Assembly: GCF_018642165.1 (NCBI RefSeq)
Contig: NZ_JAHHZM010000016.1
Coordinates: 54,745 to 118,744, forward strand
Origin: Echinicola shivajiensis
GTDB taxonomy: Bacteria > Bacteroidota > Bacteroidia > Cytophagales > Cyclobacteriaceae
DNA: 64,000 bases
Direction of reading: 5' to 3'
Part shown: positions 48,393 through 56,744 of the stretch, in pieces
Numbering within the stretch: the stretch's first letter is position 1
How the letters are laid out: each line of letters starts with the position of its first letter
Notes under the pieces: generated by a model
What the model was told of the DNA's origin: nothing
Database searches by the model: none
The model's input: only the letters and a program-made list of their open reading frames with translations
Made by a program: the position numbers and the translations under genes

Positions 48393-48957
48393 ATTGAAAG
48401 AATTTCTTCCCTTTTATATAATCTTCCACTAAGGAAGGTAAGAGGTATTTTACAGACTTCCCCTCTTCTATGGATTTCCGGATAAATGTTGCCGATATGT
48501 CAATCAGTGGAGCCTCTACAAACCTGACATTTTTGTGTTCAAATTCAATTGACTCCCCCGGTCTTGGATAAACATACAGACCATAATTTTCTAAAATCTG
48601 CTCTGAGTTTTTCCATTTATGGAAATGGGTTAGGTTATCTCCTCCAATAATCAATTTGAATTCATTTTGAGGATATTTATCAGAAAGATAGGTCAAGGTA
48701 TCTACCGTATAGCTCGGTTTGGGCATATGAAATTCCACATCCTTGGCCCTAAAGTTAAAATTCCCCTCTATGGCGAGCTCCACCATTCTCAGCCTGTCAA
48801 ATTCATGCAATAAGGCCTTTCTCTTTTTGAAAGGGTTCTGAGGAGAAACTACAAACCAAACTTCATCCAAATCTGTTCTGTCCTGCATGACATTGGCAAT
48901 GATCAAATGCCCGATATGAATGGGGTTAAACGAACCGAAAAATAATCCTACTTTCAA
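48391..48957 (-). CDS. nadD: Nicotinate-nucleotide adenylyltransferase
   Basis: NadD joins ATP and nicotinate mononucleotide to give deamido-NAD, an essential step of NAD synthesis. The 188-residue product has the nucleotidyltransferase motif GSFNPIHIGH (residues 8-17, His14 and His17) and the C-terminal ISATFIRKSI. The N-terminal motif sits right at the start, so the start codon must be the TTG at 48955-48957: an in-frame stop precedes it and the next ATG is within the enzyme. An AGGA sits just 2 bases upstream. It follows gmk by 6 bases, the last gene of the sigma-gmk-nadD unit. Confidence 0.93.
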   Translation of the reverse strand: MKVGLFFGSFNPIHIGHLIIANVMQDRTDLDEVWFVVSPQNPFKKRKALLHEFDRLRMVELAIEGNFNFRAKDVEFHMPKPSYTVDTLTYLSDKYPQNEFKLIIGGDNLTHFHKWKNSEQILENYGLYVYPRPGESIEFEHKNVRFVEAPLIDISATFIRKSIEEGKSVKYLLPSLVEDYIKGKKFFQ

Positions 48958-48963
48958 TTTCCT

Positions 48964-49533
48964 TTATTTATCAATGAACTCATTGACTAATTCCTCAGCT
49001 TTGTCAAATGATCTTTCCATATCATCATTGACCAGTACAGCATCAAATTGATCTGCAAAAGACATTTCGTATTTGGCTTTGCTGATCCTTTTTTCAAGAT
49101 TTTCCTGGGATTCAGTACCTCTATCTTTCAATCGTTCAGCTAAGATTTCTAATGAAGGCACTTTCACAAAGACAGCCAAGGCCCGCTTACCAAAATATTC
49201 TTTGATTTTCAAACCTCCCTTTACGTCCACATCAAAGACAACATGCTTCCCACTATCCCAAATTCTTTGCATCTCTGATTTCAAGGTACCATAGAAATTC
49301 CCTTCATAGACCTCTTCCCACTCTATGAAAGCATCCTCTTCAATTTTCTTTTTAAATTCATCAAGGCTCAAAAAATAATAATCTTTGCCATCCTCTTCTT
49401 TTCCTCGCTTACCTCTAGTACAAGCAGAAATAGAAAAATCCAAATTATCGTGGTTAGAAAGAAGGTGGTGGACAATAGTAGTTTTTCCGGAACCTGAAGG
49501 TGCCGAAAAAATAAAAGCTTTTCCAAAAGACAT
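48964..49533 (-). CDS. gmk: Guanylate kinase
   Basis: GMP kinase converts GMP or dGMP to the diphosphate with ATP. The 189-residue product has the P-loop [10 protein letters not shown] (residues 10-19), the GMP-binding segment [20 protein letters not shown] and the [13 protein letters not shown] region. Length is normal. It lies 12 bases after the anti-sigma-like gene and 6 before nadD, so it is co-transcribed with both. Confidence 0.97.
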   Translation of the reverse strand: MSFGKAFIFSAPSGSGKTTIVHHLLSNHDNLDFSISACTRGKRGKEEDGKDYYFLSLDEFKKKIEEDAFIEWEEVYEGNFYGTLKSEMQRIWDSGKHVVFDVDVKGGLKIKEYFGKRALAVFVKVPSLEILAERLKDRGTESQENLEKRISKAKYEMSFADQFDAVLVNDDMERSFDKAEELVNEFIDK

Positions 49534-49545
49534 GGTGGTGATTTC

Positions 49546-49818
49546 TTATTTGATATCTTCTATTTTCTGGCGGATACTATTTGCCAATTCGCCTGGTACA
49601 GATTGTTTTGTGCACTTATTTTTAAGTACTTCGCGAATAGCTTGTTCCAGATGGTAATGCTCAAAACAAGGCTGGCATTTTGAAAGTTTTTCTTTCAAAA
49701 CCTCTTTAGAAGCATCTTTATCCTCCCCATCTAATATACTCTCCAAAAGCTGGAAGCACTTGCTTACATCACTACACTTAAGTTTCTTTTCTCCGGACGA
49801 GTCTAATTTTTTCTCCAT
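49546..49818 (-). CDS. Anti-sigma factor-like protein (RsrA/zinc-finger type, degenerate)
   Basis: This 90-residue protein resembles RsrA-type anti-sigma factors: EKLSKCQPCFEHYHLEQAIR at residues 43-62 and VLKNKCTKQSVPGELAN further on correspond closely to the family. It lies just 30 bases after an ECF sigma gene, supporting an anti-sigma role. The ZAS motif HxxxCxxC is incomplete: Cys48 and Cys51 are present, but residue 44 is Lys instead of His. Other cysteines (Cys15, Cys21, Cys69) could take part in redox sensing. There is no membrane segment, so it is cytosolic. Zinc binding is uncertain. Confidence 0.8.
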   Translation of the reverse strand: MEKKLDSSGEKKLKCSDVSKCFQLLESILDGEDKDASKEVLKEKLSKCQPCFEHYHLEQAIREVLKNKCTKQSVPGELANSIRQKIEDIK

Positions 49819-49848
49819 GTTCCTTTATTTTTCACTTTCTAACTCAAA

Positions 49849-50439
49849 TCACTCTTCCTCAGTATCATACCCCATATTCTTTGCATAAGAATGCAATTTC
49901 TCCTTCAATAAGTTCCTTGCTCTGTGTAATCTAGATCTTACTGTACCGATAGGAATATCCAATATCTTTGCCATCTCTTCATAGGTAAAGCCTTCGAGGT
50001 CACATAAGATGATGACTGTTCTAAAATCAACAGCCAAACTGTTAAGGGCATTGGAAATCTCATCTCCCAACATATCCTTTACTGCATCTATCCTAAGATC
50101 AGAGGTAATATTGTAATCAACACTATCTGAGTTATAATAAGTTTCAACCTCTTGATAATCAACCTTAGATGGCTGTTTGCTCTTTTTCCTATACTCGTTG
50201 ATAAAACTGTTCTTCAAAATCCTAAACAACCAAGCCTTGGCATTAGTGCCCTGTTCGAACGAGTTTATGAATCGGTATGCCTTTAAATAAGTATCTTGCA
50301 CCAAATCTTTGGCATCATCCTCGTCAAAAGTTAGCCTGAAGGCAAAATTATACATCGAGTCAATGTGGGGCATAAACTCATGATCGAATATATTATTCTT
50401 ATCTTTATCGGAATATTTTTTCTTCTGTACCTCAGACAT
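49849..50439 (-). CDS. ECF-type RNA polymerase sigma factor
   Basis: An extracytoplasmic-function sigma factor of 196 residues from the ATG at 50437-50439 (MSEVQKKKYSDKDKNN). Region 2 includes MYNFAFRLTFDEDDAKDLVQ with the -10-recognising DTYLKAYRFINSFEQGTNAK. Region 4 has GFTYEEMAKILDIPIGTVRS followed by RLHRARNLLKEKL. A TTG three codons upstream is an alternative start but less likely. The next gene, 30 bases downstream, is its probable anti-sigma partner; gmk and nadD follow. The combination with an RsrA-like partner suggests redox or thiol stress, by analogy only. Confidence 0.93.
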   Translation of the reverse strand: MSEVQKKKYSDKDKNNIFDHEFMPHIDSMYNFAFRLTFDEDDAKDLVQDTYLKAYRFINSFEQGTNAKAWLFRILKNSFINEYRKKSKQPSKVDYQEVETYYNSDSVDYNITSDLRIDAVKDMLGDEISNALNSLAVDFRTVIILCDLEGFTYEEMAKILDIPIGTVRSRLHRARNLLKEKLHSYAKNMGYDTEEE

Positions 50440-50575
50440 AAGCTTCAAAAATAATCATTGACTTAATTTATCACTAATTTTTTGAAAGAATTCGCTTGAT
50501 TTGATTTATTTTGAGTTCCCAAAACCACGCATTTTCACCTTTCAATAGGTCGAGTTTAACGTAACACAGCACTTA

Positions 50576-51415
50576 ATGTTTGCATTTCGCTTAATTTCTT
50601 ATCTACCCCTCTGGTGTTTATACATTATATCGGATATTTTCTACCTCATTGCGTATCATATCATTGGATATAGGAAAAAAGTGGTCAGCCAAAACCTCTT
50701 ATTTGCCTTTCCTGAAAAAAGCGCCCAAGAGAGAAAAGAAATCATGCGGGAATTTTACAGAAATCTAACGGATTCCTTTGCTGAAACCATTAAATTGATG
50801 ACCATGGATAAGGCTGAATTAGAAAAGAGATTTCAGCTGGAAAACATGGATATTTTAAGAGGACTCTTAAAAAAAGAACAGGTGATCGTTGGATTGACCG
50901 CTCATTTCTTCAATTGGGAGGCACATCCCTTGGCTGTAAGGGCATTGGTGGATGAAAGAATCGAGATTGTCTATCAAAAAGTCAGTAGCCCATTCTTCGA
51001 AAAACTAATGAAAACCATAAGAAGCAGATTCGGCGGTTATTTAGTGGAAAAAAGTAACTTTCAAAGACACTTTGTAAAACACCGGCATCACCCAAGGCTT
51101 ATAGGATTAGCAGCTGACCAACGCCCAAACAGGGAAGACAAGCGGTACCATGCCAACTTCATGCACCGAGAGACAGGTTTTTTTGAAGGAGCAGAGAAAT
51201 TAGCTAAACGATTTGACCTTACTGTCATATTTGCTGAAGTTCATAAAATTAAAAGAGGCCATTACAGATTCACATATCACTTTGTTACTGCTCCCCCACA
51301 TGATACCAAGGAACATAGTATCACGGATAAATTTATTGAATTGACGGAAAAAAACATTCGGGAGGAACCAGCATTGTACTTATGGTCACACAATAGATGG
51401 AAAAACAGTAAGTGA
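50576..51415 (+). CDS. Lysophospholipid/lipid A acyltransferase family (LpxL-like)
   Basis: An inner-membrane acyltransferase of the LPLAT family, similar to the late lipid A acyltransferases. The 279-residue product begins with membrane-associated segments (LISYLPLWCLYIISDIFYLI) and contains HFFNWE (residues 110-115), the catalytic His-x4-Glu motif. The family helix NLLFAFPEKSAQERKEIMRE is at residues 40-59, and AADQRPNREDKRYHANFMHR follows. It presumably transfers a fatty acyl chain to a lipid A precursor or a related glycolipid. It is divergent from the sigma gene and lies 65 bases before uvrD. Confidence 0.88.
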   Translation: MFAFRLISYLPLWCLYIISDIFYLIAYHIIGYRKKVVSQNLLFAFPEKSAQERKEIMREFYRNLTDSFAETIKLMTMDKAELEKRFQLENMDILRGLLKKEQVIVGLTAHFFNWEAHPLAVRALVDERIEIVYQKVSSPFFEKLMKTIRSRFGGYLVEKSNFQRHFVKHRHHPRLIGLAADQRPNREDKRYHANFMHRETGFFEGAEKLAKRFDLTVIFAEVHKIKRGHYRFTYHFVTAPPHDTKEHSITDKFIELTEKNIREEPALYLWSHNRWKNSK

Positions 51416-51450
51416 TGTCTGCTTACTTCCATTTTTCCATTTATAAACAT

Positions 51451-51458
51451 TAACTTTG
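51451..51458 (+). promoter_or_regulatory. Possible -7 promoter box before uvrD
   Basis: TAACTTTG matches the Bacteroidetes -7 consensus TAnnTTTG and lies 22 bases before the uvrD start. No TTTG is found at 17-21 bases upstream of it, so it is a weak call. It would allow uvrD to be transcribed independently of the acyltransferase gene. Confidence 0.3.
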
Positions 51459-51466
51459 AAGCTTAT

Positions 51467-51473
51467 AGGAGGT
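51467..51473 (+). promoter_or_regulatory. Strong Shine-Dalgarno sequence of uvrD
   Basis: AGGAGGT, a perfect match to the anti-Shine-Dalgarno core, ends 7 bases before the ATG at 51481. Most start sites in this window lack such a sequence, so it stands out, and it fixes the start codon. Confidence 0.8.
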
Positions 51474-51480
51474 TAGAAGT

Positions 51481-53742
51481 ATGGATTATTTAGAAGGGTT
51501 AAATCCCCCACAGAGACAAGCAGTAGAACACACAGAAGGACCATTAATGATCATTGCGGGTGCAGGATCAGGTAAAACCAGGGTATTGACCTACAGGATT
51601 GCCCATTTGATACATGCTAAGGGTGTGGACCCATTTCAAATTCTCTCCTTGACCTTTACCAACAAGGCTGCCAGTGAAATGAGAAGTAGGATTGAAAATC
51701 TTATCGGACTGGAAGCTCGCAACACATGGATGGGGACTTTCCACTCCATCTTTGCCAAAATTCTAAGGGTGGAATCTGAAAAATTGGGTTTCCCTTCCAA
51801 CTTTACCATTTACGATACTGATGATAGTAAATCCTTAATCAAAAGTATTGTCAAGGAGATGAAGCTGGATGATAAGGTATACAAACCCAACACTGTTTTA
51901 TCAAGGATTTCCGGAGCGAAAAACAGATTGATTTCATGGGAAAACTATCTTAACGATCCATACATCAAAGCAGATGATGAAACGGCCATGAAGCCTAGAA
52001 TGGGTGAAATCTACAGGGCCTATCAAAAAAGATTGTTCAAATCCTCAGCAATGGATTTTGACGACCTACTTTTTAATACCAATGTCCTTTTCAGGGATCA
52101 TCCTGATGTTCTTAACAAATACCAGCAACGATTCAGATATGTCTTGGTGGATGAGTTTCAGGACACCAATTTATCACAATACTTAATCACCAAAAAGCTC
52201 GCCGCTGTTCACCAAAACATCTGCGTGGTAGGTGACGATGCACAAAGTATATACGCATTCCGAGGAGCAGACATTCAAAACATTCTAAACTTTGAAAAGG
52301 ACTACCCTGATCTGGAAGTAGTAAAACTAGAACAGAACTACAGGTCAACGAAAAACATTGTCGAAGCAGCCAATTCCATCATCGCCAAAAACAAAGCCCA
52401 GCTAAAGAAAAATGTCTGGACCCAAAACAATAGCGGTGACCTTATTGAGCTTATAAAATCAGCCTCAGACAATGAGGAAGGCCGAATGGTTGCCTCCACC
52501 ATCTTTGAGGAGAAAAATAATAAAAAGCTCCAAAACAGTGATTTTGCCATTCTCTATAGGACCAATTCCCAATCAAGAGCGATAGAGGAAGCCTTGCGAA
52601 AAATGAACATTACTTACAAGATTGTAGGTGGACTTTCATTTTACCAAAGGAAAGAAATCAAAGACCTGATGGCTTACCTTCGCTATGTGGTCAATCTTGA
52701 TGATGAGGAAGCTTTCAAACGTATCATCAATTATCCTAAGAGAGGCATTGGGCTAAGTAGTGTGGAAAAAATGCTGGTTGCAGCATATGAACATGACATT
52801 CCTCTCTGGCAAGTGGTAGACAATTCCAGTTCGTTCTTGAGCGGCAGAGCGGCCAATTCAGTGTCAGACTTTGCCACAATGGTCAAAAGTTTCCGAATGG
52901 AATGCGAACGAAAGGACGCTTATGAGGCTGCTTCCACCATTGCAAAACAATCTGGTCTGCTAAGAGAACTCTATGAAGACAAAACCATAGAAGGCCTCAA
53001 CAGATATGAAAACGTCCAAGAATTGTTAAATGCCATCAAAGAATATGTCGACAATAAGGACAATGAAGACAAAAGTCTAGGTGCATTTTTGCAGGAAATT
53101 GCATTACTTACAGACAATGACAGAGATCAAGACGATACCGATGCGGTAACTTTGATGACGATTCACTCTTCAAAGGGTTTGGAATTCCGTCAGGTTTTTG
53201 TTGTAGGGATGGAAGAGGATCTTTTCCCTTCACAAATGATGATGCAGAGCAGAGAGGATCTTGAAGAAGAGAGAAGGCTTTTCTATGTAGCTTCTACCCG
53301 AGCAATGGAAAAACTATACTTAAGTTATGCCATTACGCGTTATCGATTTGGAAGATTGCTGAATTGCGAGCCAAGCCGCTTCCTCGAGGAGGTCGACCCC
53401 AATTGTATGAGGGTCACCAAAAGAAAGGGAATACAAATGGGGCATTCCTATAGGGATCAAACCAACAGCAGTGAAGGAAAATCTGGATTTATCGGTATCA
53501 AGCGACCAACAGTAAGGGCTAACACCACTGCCAAGATCCATACACCGAGTCCAGACTTCAGGCCTTCCAACACTAATAACCTTGCTGCAGGCATGAAAGT
53601 TGAGCATCCTAAGTTCGGATATGGAAAAGTTTTGAAGGTGGAAGTAGAAGGCATGAATAAAAAAGCCACTATAGGCTTCGACAATTTTGGAGATAAGACA
53701 TTATTACTTAGCTTTGCTAAGCTTCGAATTGTGGAATCCTAG
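51481..53742 (+). CDS. UvrD/PcrA-type ATP-dependent DNA helicase
   Basis: A superfamily 1A 3'-5' helicase for nucleotide-excision repair, mismatch repair and removal of proteins from DNA. The 753-residue product has the Walker A GAGSGKTR (27-34), Walker B VDEFQDTN, motif III VGDDAQSIYAFRGA, QNYRST and the C-terminal motif VTLMTIHSSKGLEF. A C-terminal Tudor-like segment (MKVEHPKFGYGKVLKVE) typical of PcrA-like enzymes ends the protein. It has a strong Shine-Dalgarno site and follows the acyltransferase gene by 65 bases. Paralogous RecB or Rep assignments fit less well because the length and domain order match PcrA/UvrD. Confidence 0.96.
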   Translation: MDYLEGLNPPQRQAVEHTEGPLMIIAGAGSGKTRVLTYRIAHLIHAKGVDPFQILSLTFTNKAASEMRSRIENLIGLEARNTWMGTFHSIFAKILRVESEKLGFPSNFTIYDTDDSKSLIKSIVKEMKLDDKVYKPNTVLSRISGAKNRLISWENYLNDPYIKADDETAMKPRMGEIYRAYQKRLFKSSAMDFDDLLFNTNVLFRDHPDVLNKYQQRFRYVLVDEFQDTNLSQYLITKKLAAVHQNICVVGDDAQSIYAFRGADIQNILNFEKDYPDLEVVKLEQNYRSTKNIVEAANSIIAKNKAQLKKNVWTQNNSGDLIELIKSASDNEEGRMVASTIFEEKNNKKLQNSDFAILYRTNSQSRAIEEALRKMNITYKIVGGLSFYQRKEIKDLMAYLRYVVNLDDEEAFKRIINYPKRGIGLSSVEKMLVAAYEHDIPLWQVVDNSSSFLSGRAANSVSDFATMVKSFRMECERKDAYEAASTIAKQSGLLRELYEDKTIEGLNRYENVQELLNAIKEYVDNKDNEDKSLGAFLQEIALLTDNDRDQDDTDAVTLMTIHSSKGLEFRQVFVVGMEEDLFPSQMMMQSREDLEEERRLFYVASTRAMEKLYLSYAITRYRFGRLLNCEPSRFLEEVDPNCMRVTKRKGIQMGHSYRDQTNSSEGKSGFIGIKRPTVRANTTAKIHTPSPDFRPSNTNNLAAGMKVEHPKFGYGKVLKVEVEGMNKKATIGFDNFGDKTLLLSFAKLRIVES

Positions 53743-53863
53743 GAGAGAGCAACTTATATTAAATTGCCCCAAGAAAAATTTTCTAGGTAACCTATTCCCT
53801 TTTCCCCTTGTAACGACATTTTTTCGTAACTTGAAACAATCGTTAATTAAACTGGGGAAAGAT

Positions 53864-54532
53864 ATGAAAGAAACAGAAAAGCATAAACACTCAGTAATTT
53901 TGAAAGAATACGGAAAAAACATTCAGAAACTGGTGGACTATATCTCCACCGTTCCTGATAAAGCCAAGCGTACTGAACAATCCTATACCTTGGTGGAATT
54001 GATGAAGCAGCTAAATCCACAGCTTAAAAGTGAAAACGATCAAAAACTTTGGGATGACCTGTTCATCATGTCCGATTTTAAATTAGATGTGGATAGCCCA
54101 TTCCCTATGCCTGAGAAGGAATTGTTGGGTAAAAAGCCTCAAGTAGTGGGTTATCCGGAAGGAGAAGTAAAATTCAAACACTACGGGAGAAACATAGAAA
54201 AGCTAATCGAAAAGGCTATTGAAATTGAAAATGATGAAGACCAAGAAACTGCCATCATTTATATCGGCCAGTTGATGAGAAGCTTTCACTCTACTTGGAA
54301 TAGAGAAAACTTTGATGATGGTATAATCATCGATGATATCAAAACTCTTTCAAAAGGCAAACTTCATATAGACCTTGAAAAGGTCAAAGAAAATTCTCTT
54401 TTTGAAACCAACACAAGAAGGGATTTCAAAACACCATCCCAATCTAACGAGCACTCCAACAATAATGGTGGTGGCCGTAGAAACAACAAAAGAAGAAATA
54501 ACGGGGGCAACTACAAAAAACGCAGAAATTAA
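53864..54532 (+). CDS. DUF4290 family protein
   Basis: This 222-residue protein matches DUF4290 of Bacteroidota; its function is unknown to me. It has helical segments such as HSVILKEYGKNIQKLVDYIS (residues 8-27) and ends with a low-complexity, strongly basic Asn/Arg/Lys/Gly tail (GGGRRNNKRRNNGGNYKKRR) suggesting RNA or nucleic acid binding. The ATG at 53864 after GGGGAAAG is chosen; an open frame continues 59 codons further upstream but overlaps uvrD and lacks family features. Its stop codon overlaps the murA start (TAATG), so the two are translationally coupled. Confidence 0.85.
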   Translation: MKETEKHKHSVILKEYGKNIQKLVDYISTVPDKAKRTEQSYTLVELMKQLNPQLKSENDQKLWDDLFIMSDFKLDVDSPFPMPEKELLGKKPQVVGYPEGEVKFKHYGRNIEKLIEKAIEIENDEDQETAIIYIGQLMRSFHSTWNRENFDDGIIIDDIKTLSKGKLHIDLEKVKENSLFETNTRRDFKTPSQSNEHSNNNGGGRRNNKRRNNGGNYKKRRN

Positions 54533-55839
54533 TGTCTTCATTCCGAGTAAAAGGGGGATTAAAACTTAAAGGCGAAATCACCCCTCAAGGTGCTAAAAAC
54601 GAGGCACTCCAAATTCTTTGCGCCGTTCTATTAACCAAGGAAGACATTACTATCCACAAAATCCCTAATATCAGGGATGTCAACAAACTCATAGAGTTAT
54701 TGGCTGACATGGGTGTAAAAGTCGATAAAGTCGGACCTGAAAGTTACAAGTTCAATGCTGGAAAGGTAGACTTAGACTATCTTGACTCAGAAAAATTCCT
54801 TACTAAAGCTTCAGCATTAAGAGGTTCTGTCATGATCCTCGGCCCACTCTTGGCGAGGTTTGGTAAAGGCAAAATTTCTAAACCAGGAGGCGATAAAATC
54901 GGCCGAAGAAGGTTAGACACCCACTTTGTCGGATTCCAAAAACTGGGTGCCAAATTCCACTATGACGACAAGCAGGAAATATATAATATAGACGGCAAAA
55001 AGCTTAAAGGAGCTTATATGCTATTGGATGAGGCTTCTGTAACCGGAACCGCCAATATTCTTATGGCTGCTGTAATGGCTGAAGGAAAAACGAGCATCTA
55101 TAATGCTGCCTGCGAACCTTATCTGCAGCAGTTATGTGATATGCTTGTCCGTATGGGGGCAAAAATCACGGGTATTGGCTCCAACCTTTTACATATAGAA
55201 GGAGTCCAGGAGCTAGGAGGCACAGAGCACACCCTTCTTCCTGATATGATTGAAATTGGATCTTTTATTGGCCTTGCTGCCATGACCCAATCTGAAATCA
55301 CCATTAAAAATGCCCAAATCCATAGATTAGGGATTATCCCTGATACCTTTAGGCGAATGGGAATCAAGCTTGAGTTCAGAGGTGACGACATCCATATTCC
55401 AGCACAAAAACATTATGAAATAGAAACCTTCATTGATGGTTCTATTCTAACAGTTGCAGATGCTATCTGGCCTGGATTTACTCCAGATCTACTGAGCATT
55501 GTTTTAGTTACTGCCACGCAAGCGAAAGGCACCGTTTTAGTACATCAAAAGATGTTTGAAAGCCGCCTTTTCTTTGTAGATAAATTGATTGACATGGGAG
55601 CGCAGATCATTCTTTGCGACCCCCACCGCGCTACTGTTATTGGCTTGGATAGAAAATACCCATTAAAAGGCATTCGCATGACTTCTCCGGATATTCGTGC
55701 TGGCGTTTCCTTGCTGATTGCCGCATTATCGGCTGAAGGCACTTCAGTAATTGATAACGTGGAACAGATCGACAGAGGCTATCAGTATATAGATCAAAGA
55801 CTTAACGCTTTGGGTGCAGATATTGTACGAATCGATTAA
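54532..55839 (+). CDS. murA: UDP-N-acetylglucosamine 1-carboxyvinyltransferase, Asp-type active site
   Basis: MurA transfers enolpyruvate from PEP to UDP-GlcNAc, the first committed step of peptidoglycan synthesis. The 435-residue product shows the substrate-binding QGAKNEALQIL (Lys22, Asn23), Arg97 in ALRGSVMILGP and the active-site loop KPGGDKIGRRRLDTH. In this loop residue 121 is Asp where E. coli has Cys115, the residue alkylated by fosfomycin. An Asp variant is active but insensitive to the drug in other bacteria. The GPLLAR and GSFIGLAAM segments are normal. It overlaps the DUF4290 gene by one base and ends before a terminator. Confidence 0.96.
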   Translation: MSSFRVKGGLKLKGEITPQGAKNEALQILCAVLLTKEDITIHKIPNIRDVNKLIELLADMGVKVDKVGPESYKFNAGKVDLDYLDSEKFLTKASALRGSVMILGPLLARFGKGKISKPGGDKIGRRRLDTHFVGFQKLGAKFHYDDKQEIYNIDGKKLKGAYMLLDEASVTGTANILMAAVMAEGKTSIYNAACEPYLQQLCDMLVRMGAKITGIGSNLLHIEGVQELGGTEHTLLPDMIEIGSFIGLAAMTQSEITIKNAQIHRLGIIPDTFRRMGIKLEFRGDDIHIPAQKHYEIETFIDGSILTVADAIWPGFTPDLLSIVLVTATQAKGTVLVHQKMFESRLFFVDKLIDMGAQIILCDPHRATVIGLDRKYPLKGIRMTSPDIRAGVSLLIAALSAEGTSVIDNVEQIDRGYQYIDQRLNALGADIVRID

Positions 55840-55862
55840 CAGAAAATAGCTAAAAATAAAAG

Positions 55863-55896
55863 AGGCCGAAAGTAATTTATACCTTCGGCCTTTTTT
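55863..55896 (+). terminator. Terminator between murA and the transglutaminase-like gene
   Basis: Arms AGGCCGAA (55863-55870) and TTCGGCCT (55884-55891) enclose a 13-base loop and are followed by a T-run to 55896; A-residues on the other side may let it work on the minus strand too. It closes the acyltransferase-uvrD-DUF4290-murA unit and ends the convergent gene. Confidence 0.8.
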
Positions 55897-55913
55897 GATT
55901 GAAAAAATTAAGG

Positions 55914-56732
55914 TTATCTCCCTGCTAAGTTCTTATCACTATTATTACTTTCAGACAAATATTCATAAAAAGCCATTATCCTTTCTGAGGGATAAATCTG
56001 CTTCGCCTTTATCAATTGTTTTTCAGCCGTATCTGCCTTGCCTTGATTGAAATGATGGATTGCATCATTGTAATACTGCAAGCCTGCCAATTCTCTTAGT
56101 GAAATGGAAGAATAGATGGTTTTACCTTTTTCACTAGCATCAGACAAACCAGCCAATTCAGACATTATATTTCTCTTGGGACTTACCCTAGGCTTAAAAG
56201 AGGCTATATATGCTTTTACTTCTTTTTGGTCTTTTATGAACCCTGCTCTTGGCTCGGTGCTTTCCAACACATAAGTTTTATCCTGATCATTGACCAATAC
56301 AAAAACATGAAAATCGGTTTCTATAATGTCATATGAAAAACCATATCTTTCCAAGAGTAGTGCATACAGGGCAGAACCACTCACGCAATCATAATCTCCC
56401 GATTCTATCAATTGATTAAAACTACTGTGCTTGGTATAGTTCTTTAATAAGTATTGATGGGCCTTATAAAACACCTCTCCAAGAAACCATTCCGTATAAT
56501 TCTTTCTTTTGGCTTTTGTGTCAAGCTTATTCAGCAACTTATCAAAACGTTCCGTATTTAGGTCCTCCTCAGCATGCAATGCCTGGAATAACTGAATAGG
56601 CTCAGATGAGCTCATCAAATAGGATTGCTCTTTTAGATTTTCAAAAACAGACTTCTCTTCATCCCATTCTTGGGACATTCCGTGAGAAACAACTAACACC
56701 AATCCTAATATTATAAATAATATCCTTTTCAA
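55914..56732 (-). CDS. Exported protein with transglutaminase-like Cys-His core (function unknown)
   Basis: A 272-residue protein with a signal peptide (MKRILFIILGLVLVVSHGMS, cleavage near residue 20). The central part resembles the transglutaminase/cysteine-protease fold: Cys116 in DYDCVSGSALYALLLERYGF, His142 in TDFHVFVLV and an acidic residue in VLESTEPRAG. The C-terminal part has a TPR-like pair (YYNDAIHHFNQGKADTAEKQ). I do not recognise a specific family; the periplasmic or surface location is inferred. The start is a TTG at 56730-56732, preceded by GGGAGG. An 11-base inverted repeat (56745-56790) lies directly upstream. Confidence 0.65.
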   Translation of the reverse strand: MKRILFIILGLVLVVSHGMSQEWDEEKSVFENLKEQSYLMSSSEPIQLFQALHAEEDLNTERFDKLLNKLDTKAKRKNYTEWFLGEVFYKAHQYLLKNYTKHSSFNQLIESGDYDCVSGSALYALLLERYGFSYDIIETDFHVFVLVNDQDKTYVLESTEPRAGFIKDQKEVKAYIASFKPRVSPKRNIMSELAGLSDASEKGKTIYSSISLRELAGLQYYNDAIHHFNQGKADTAEKQLIKAKQIYPSERIMAFYEYLSESNNSDKNLAGR

Positions 56733-56736
56733 CTTT

Positions 56737-56742
56737 CCTCCC
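56737..56742 (-). promoter_or_regulatory. Shine-Dalgarno sequence before a TTG start
   Basis: Minus-strand GGGAGG is separated by AAAG from the TTG start of the transglutaminase-like gene. It supports the unusual start codon. The spacing is slightly short (4 bases). Confidence 0.6.
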
Positions 56743-56744
56743 TT

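Noticed and set aside
50446..50453. TATTTTTG -7-like box in front of the ECF sigma gene
   Set aside because: No TTTG at a fitting spacing, and the predicted start would lie only 2-3 bases before the ATG.
53687..53863. 59-codon N-terminal extension of the DUF4290 gene
   Set aside because: Overlaps the end of uvrD, lacks family similarity, and a better ATG with a GGGGAAAG leader lies at 53864.
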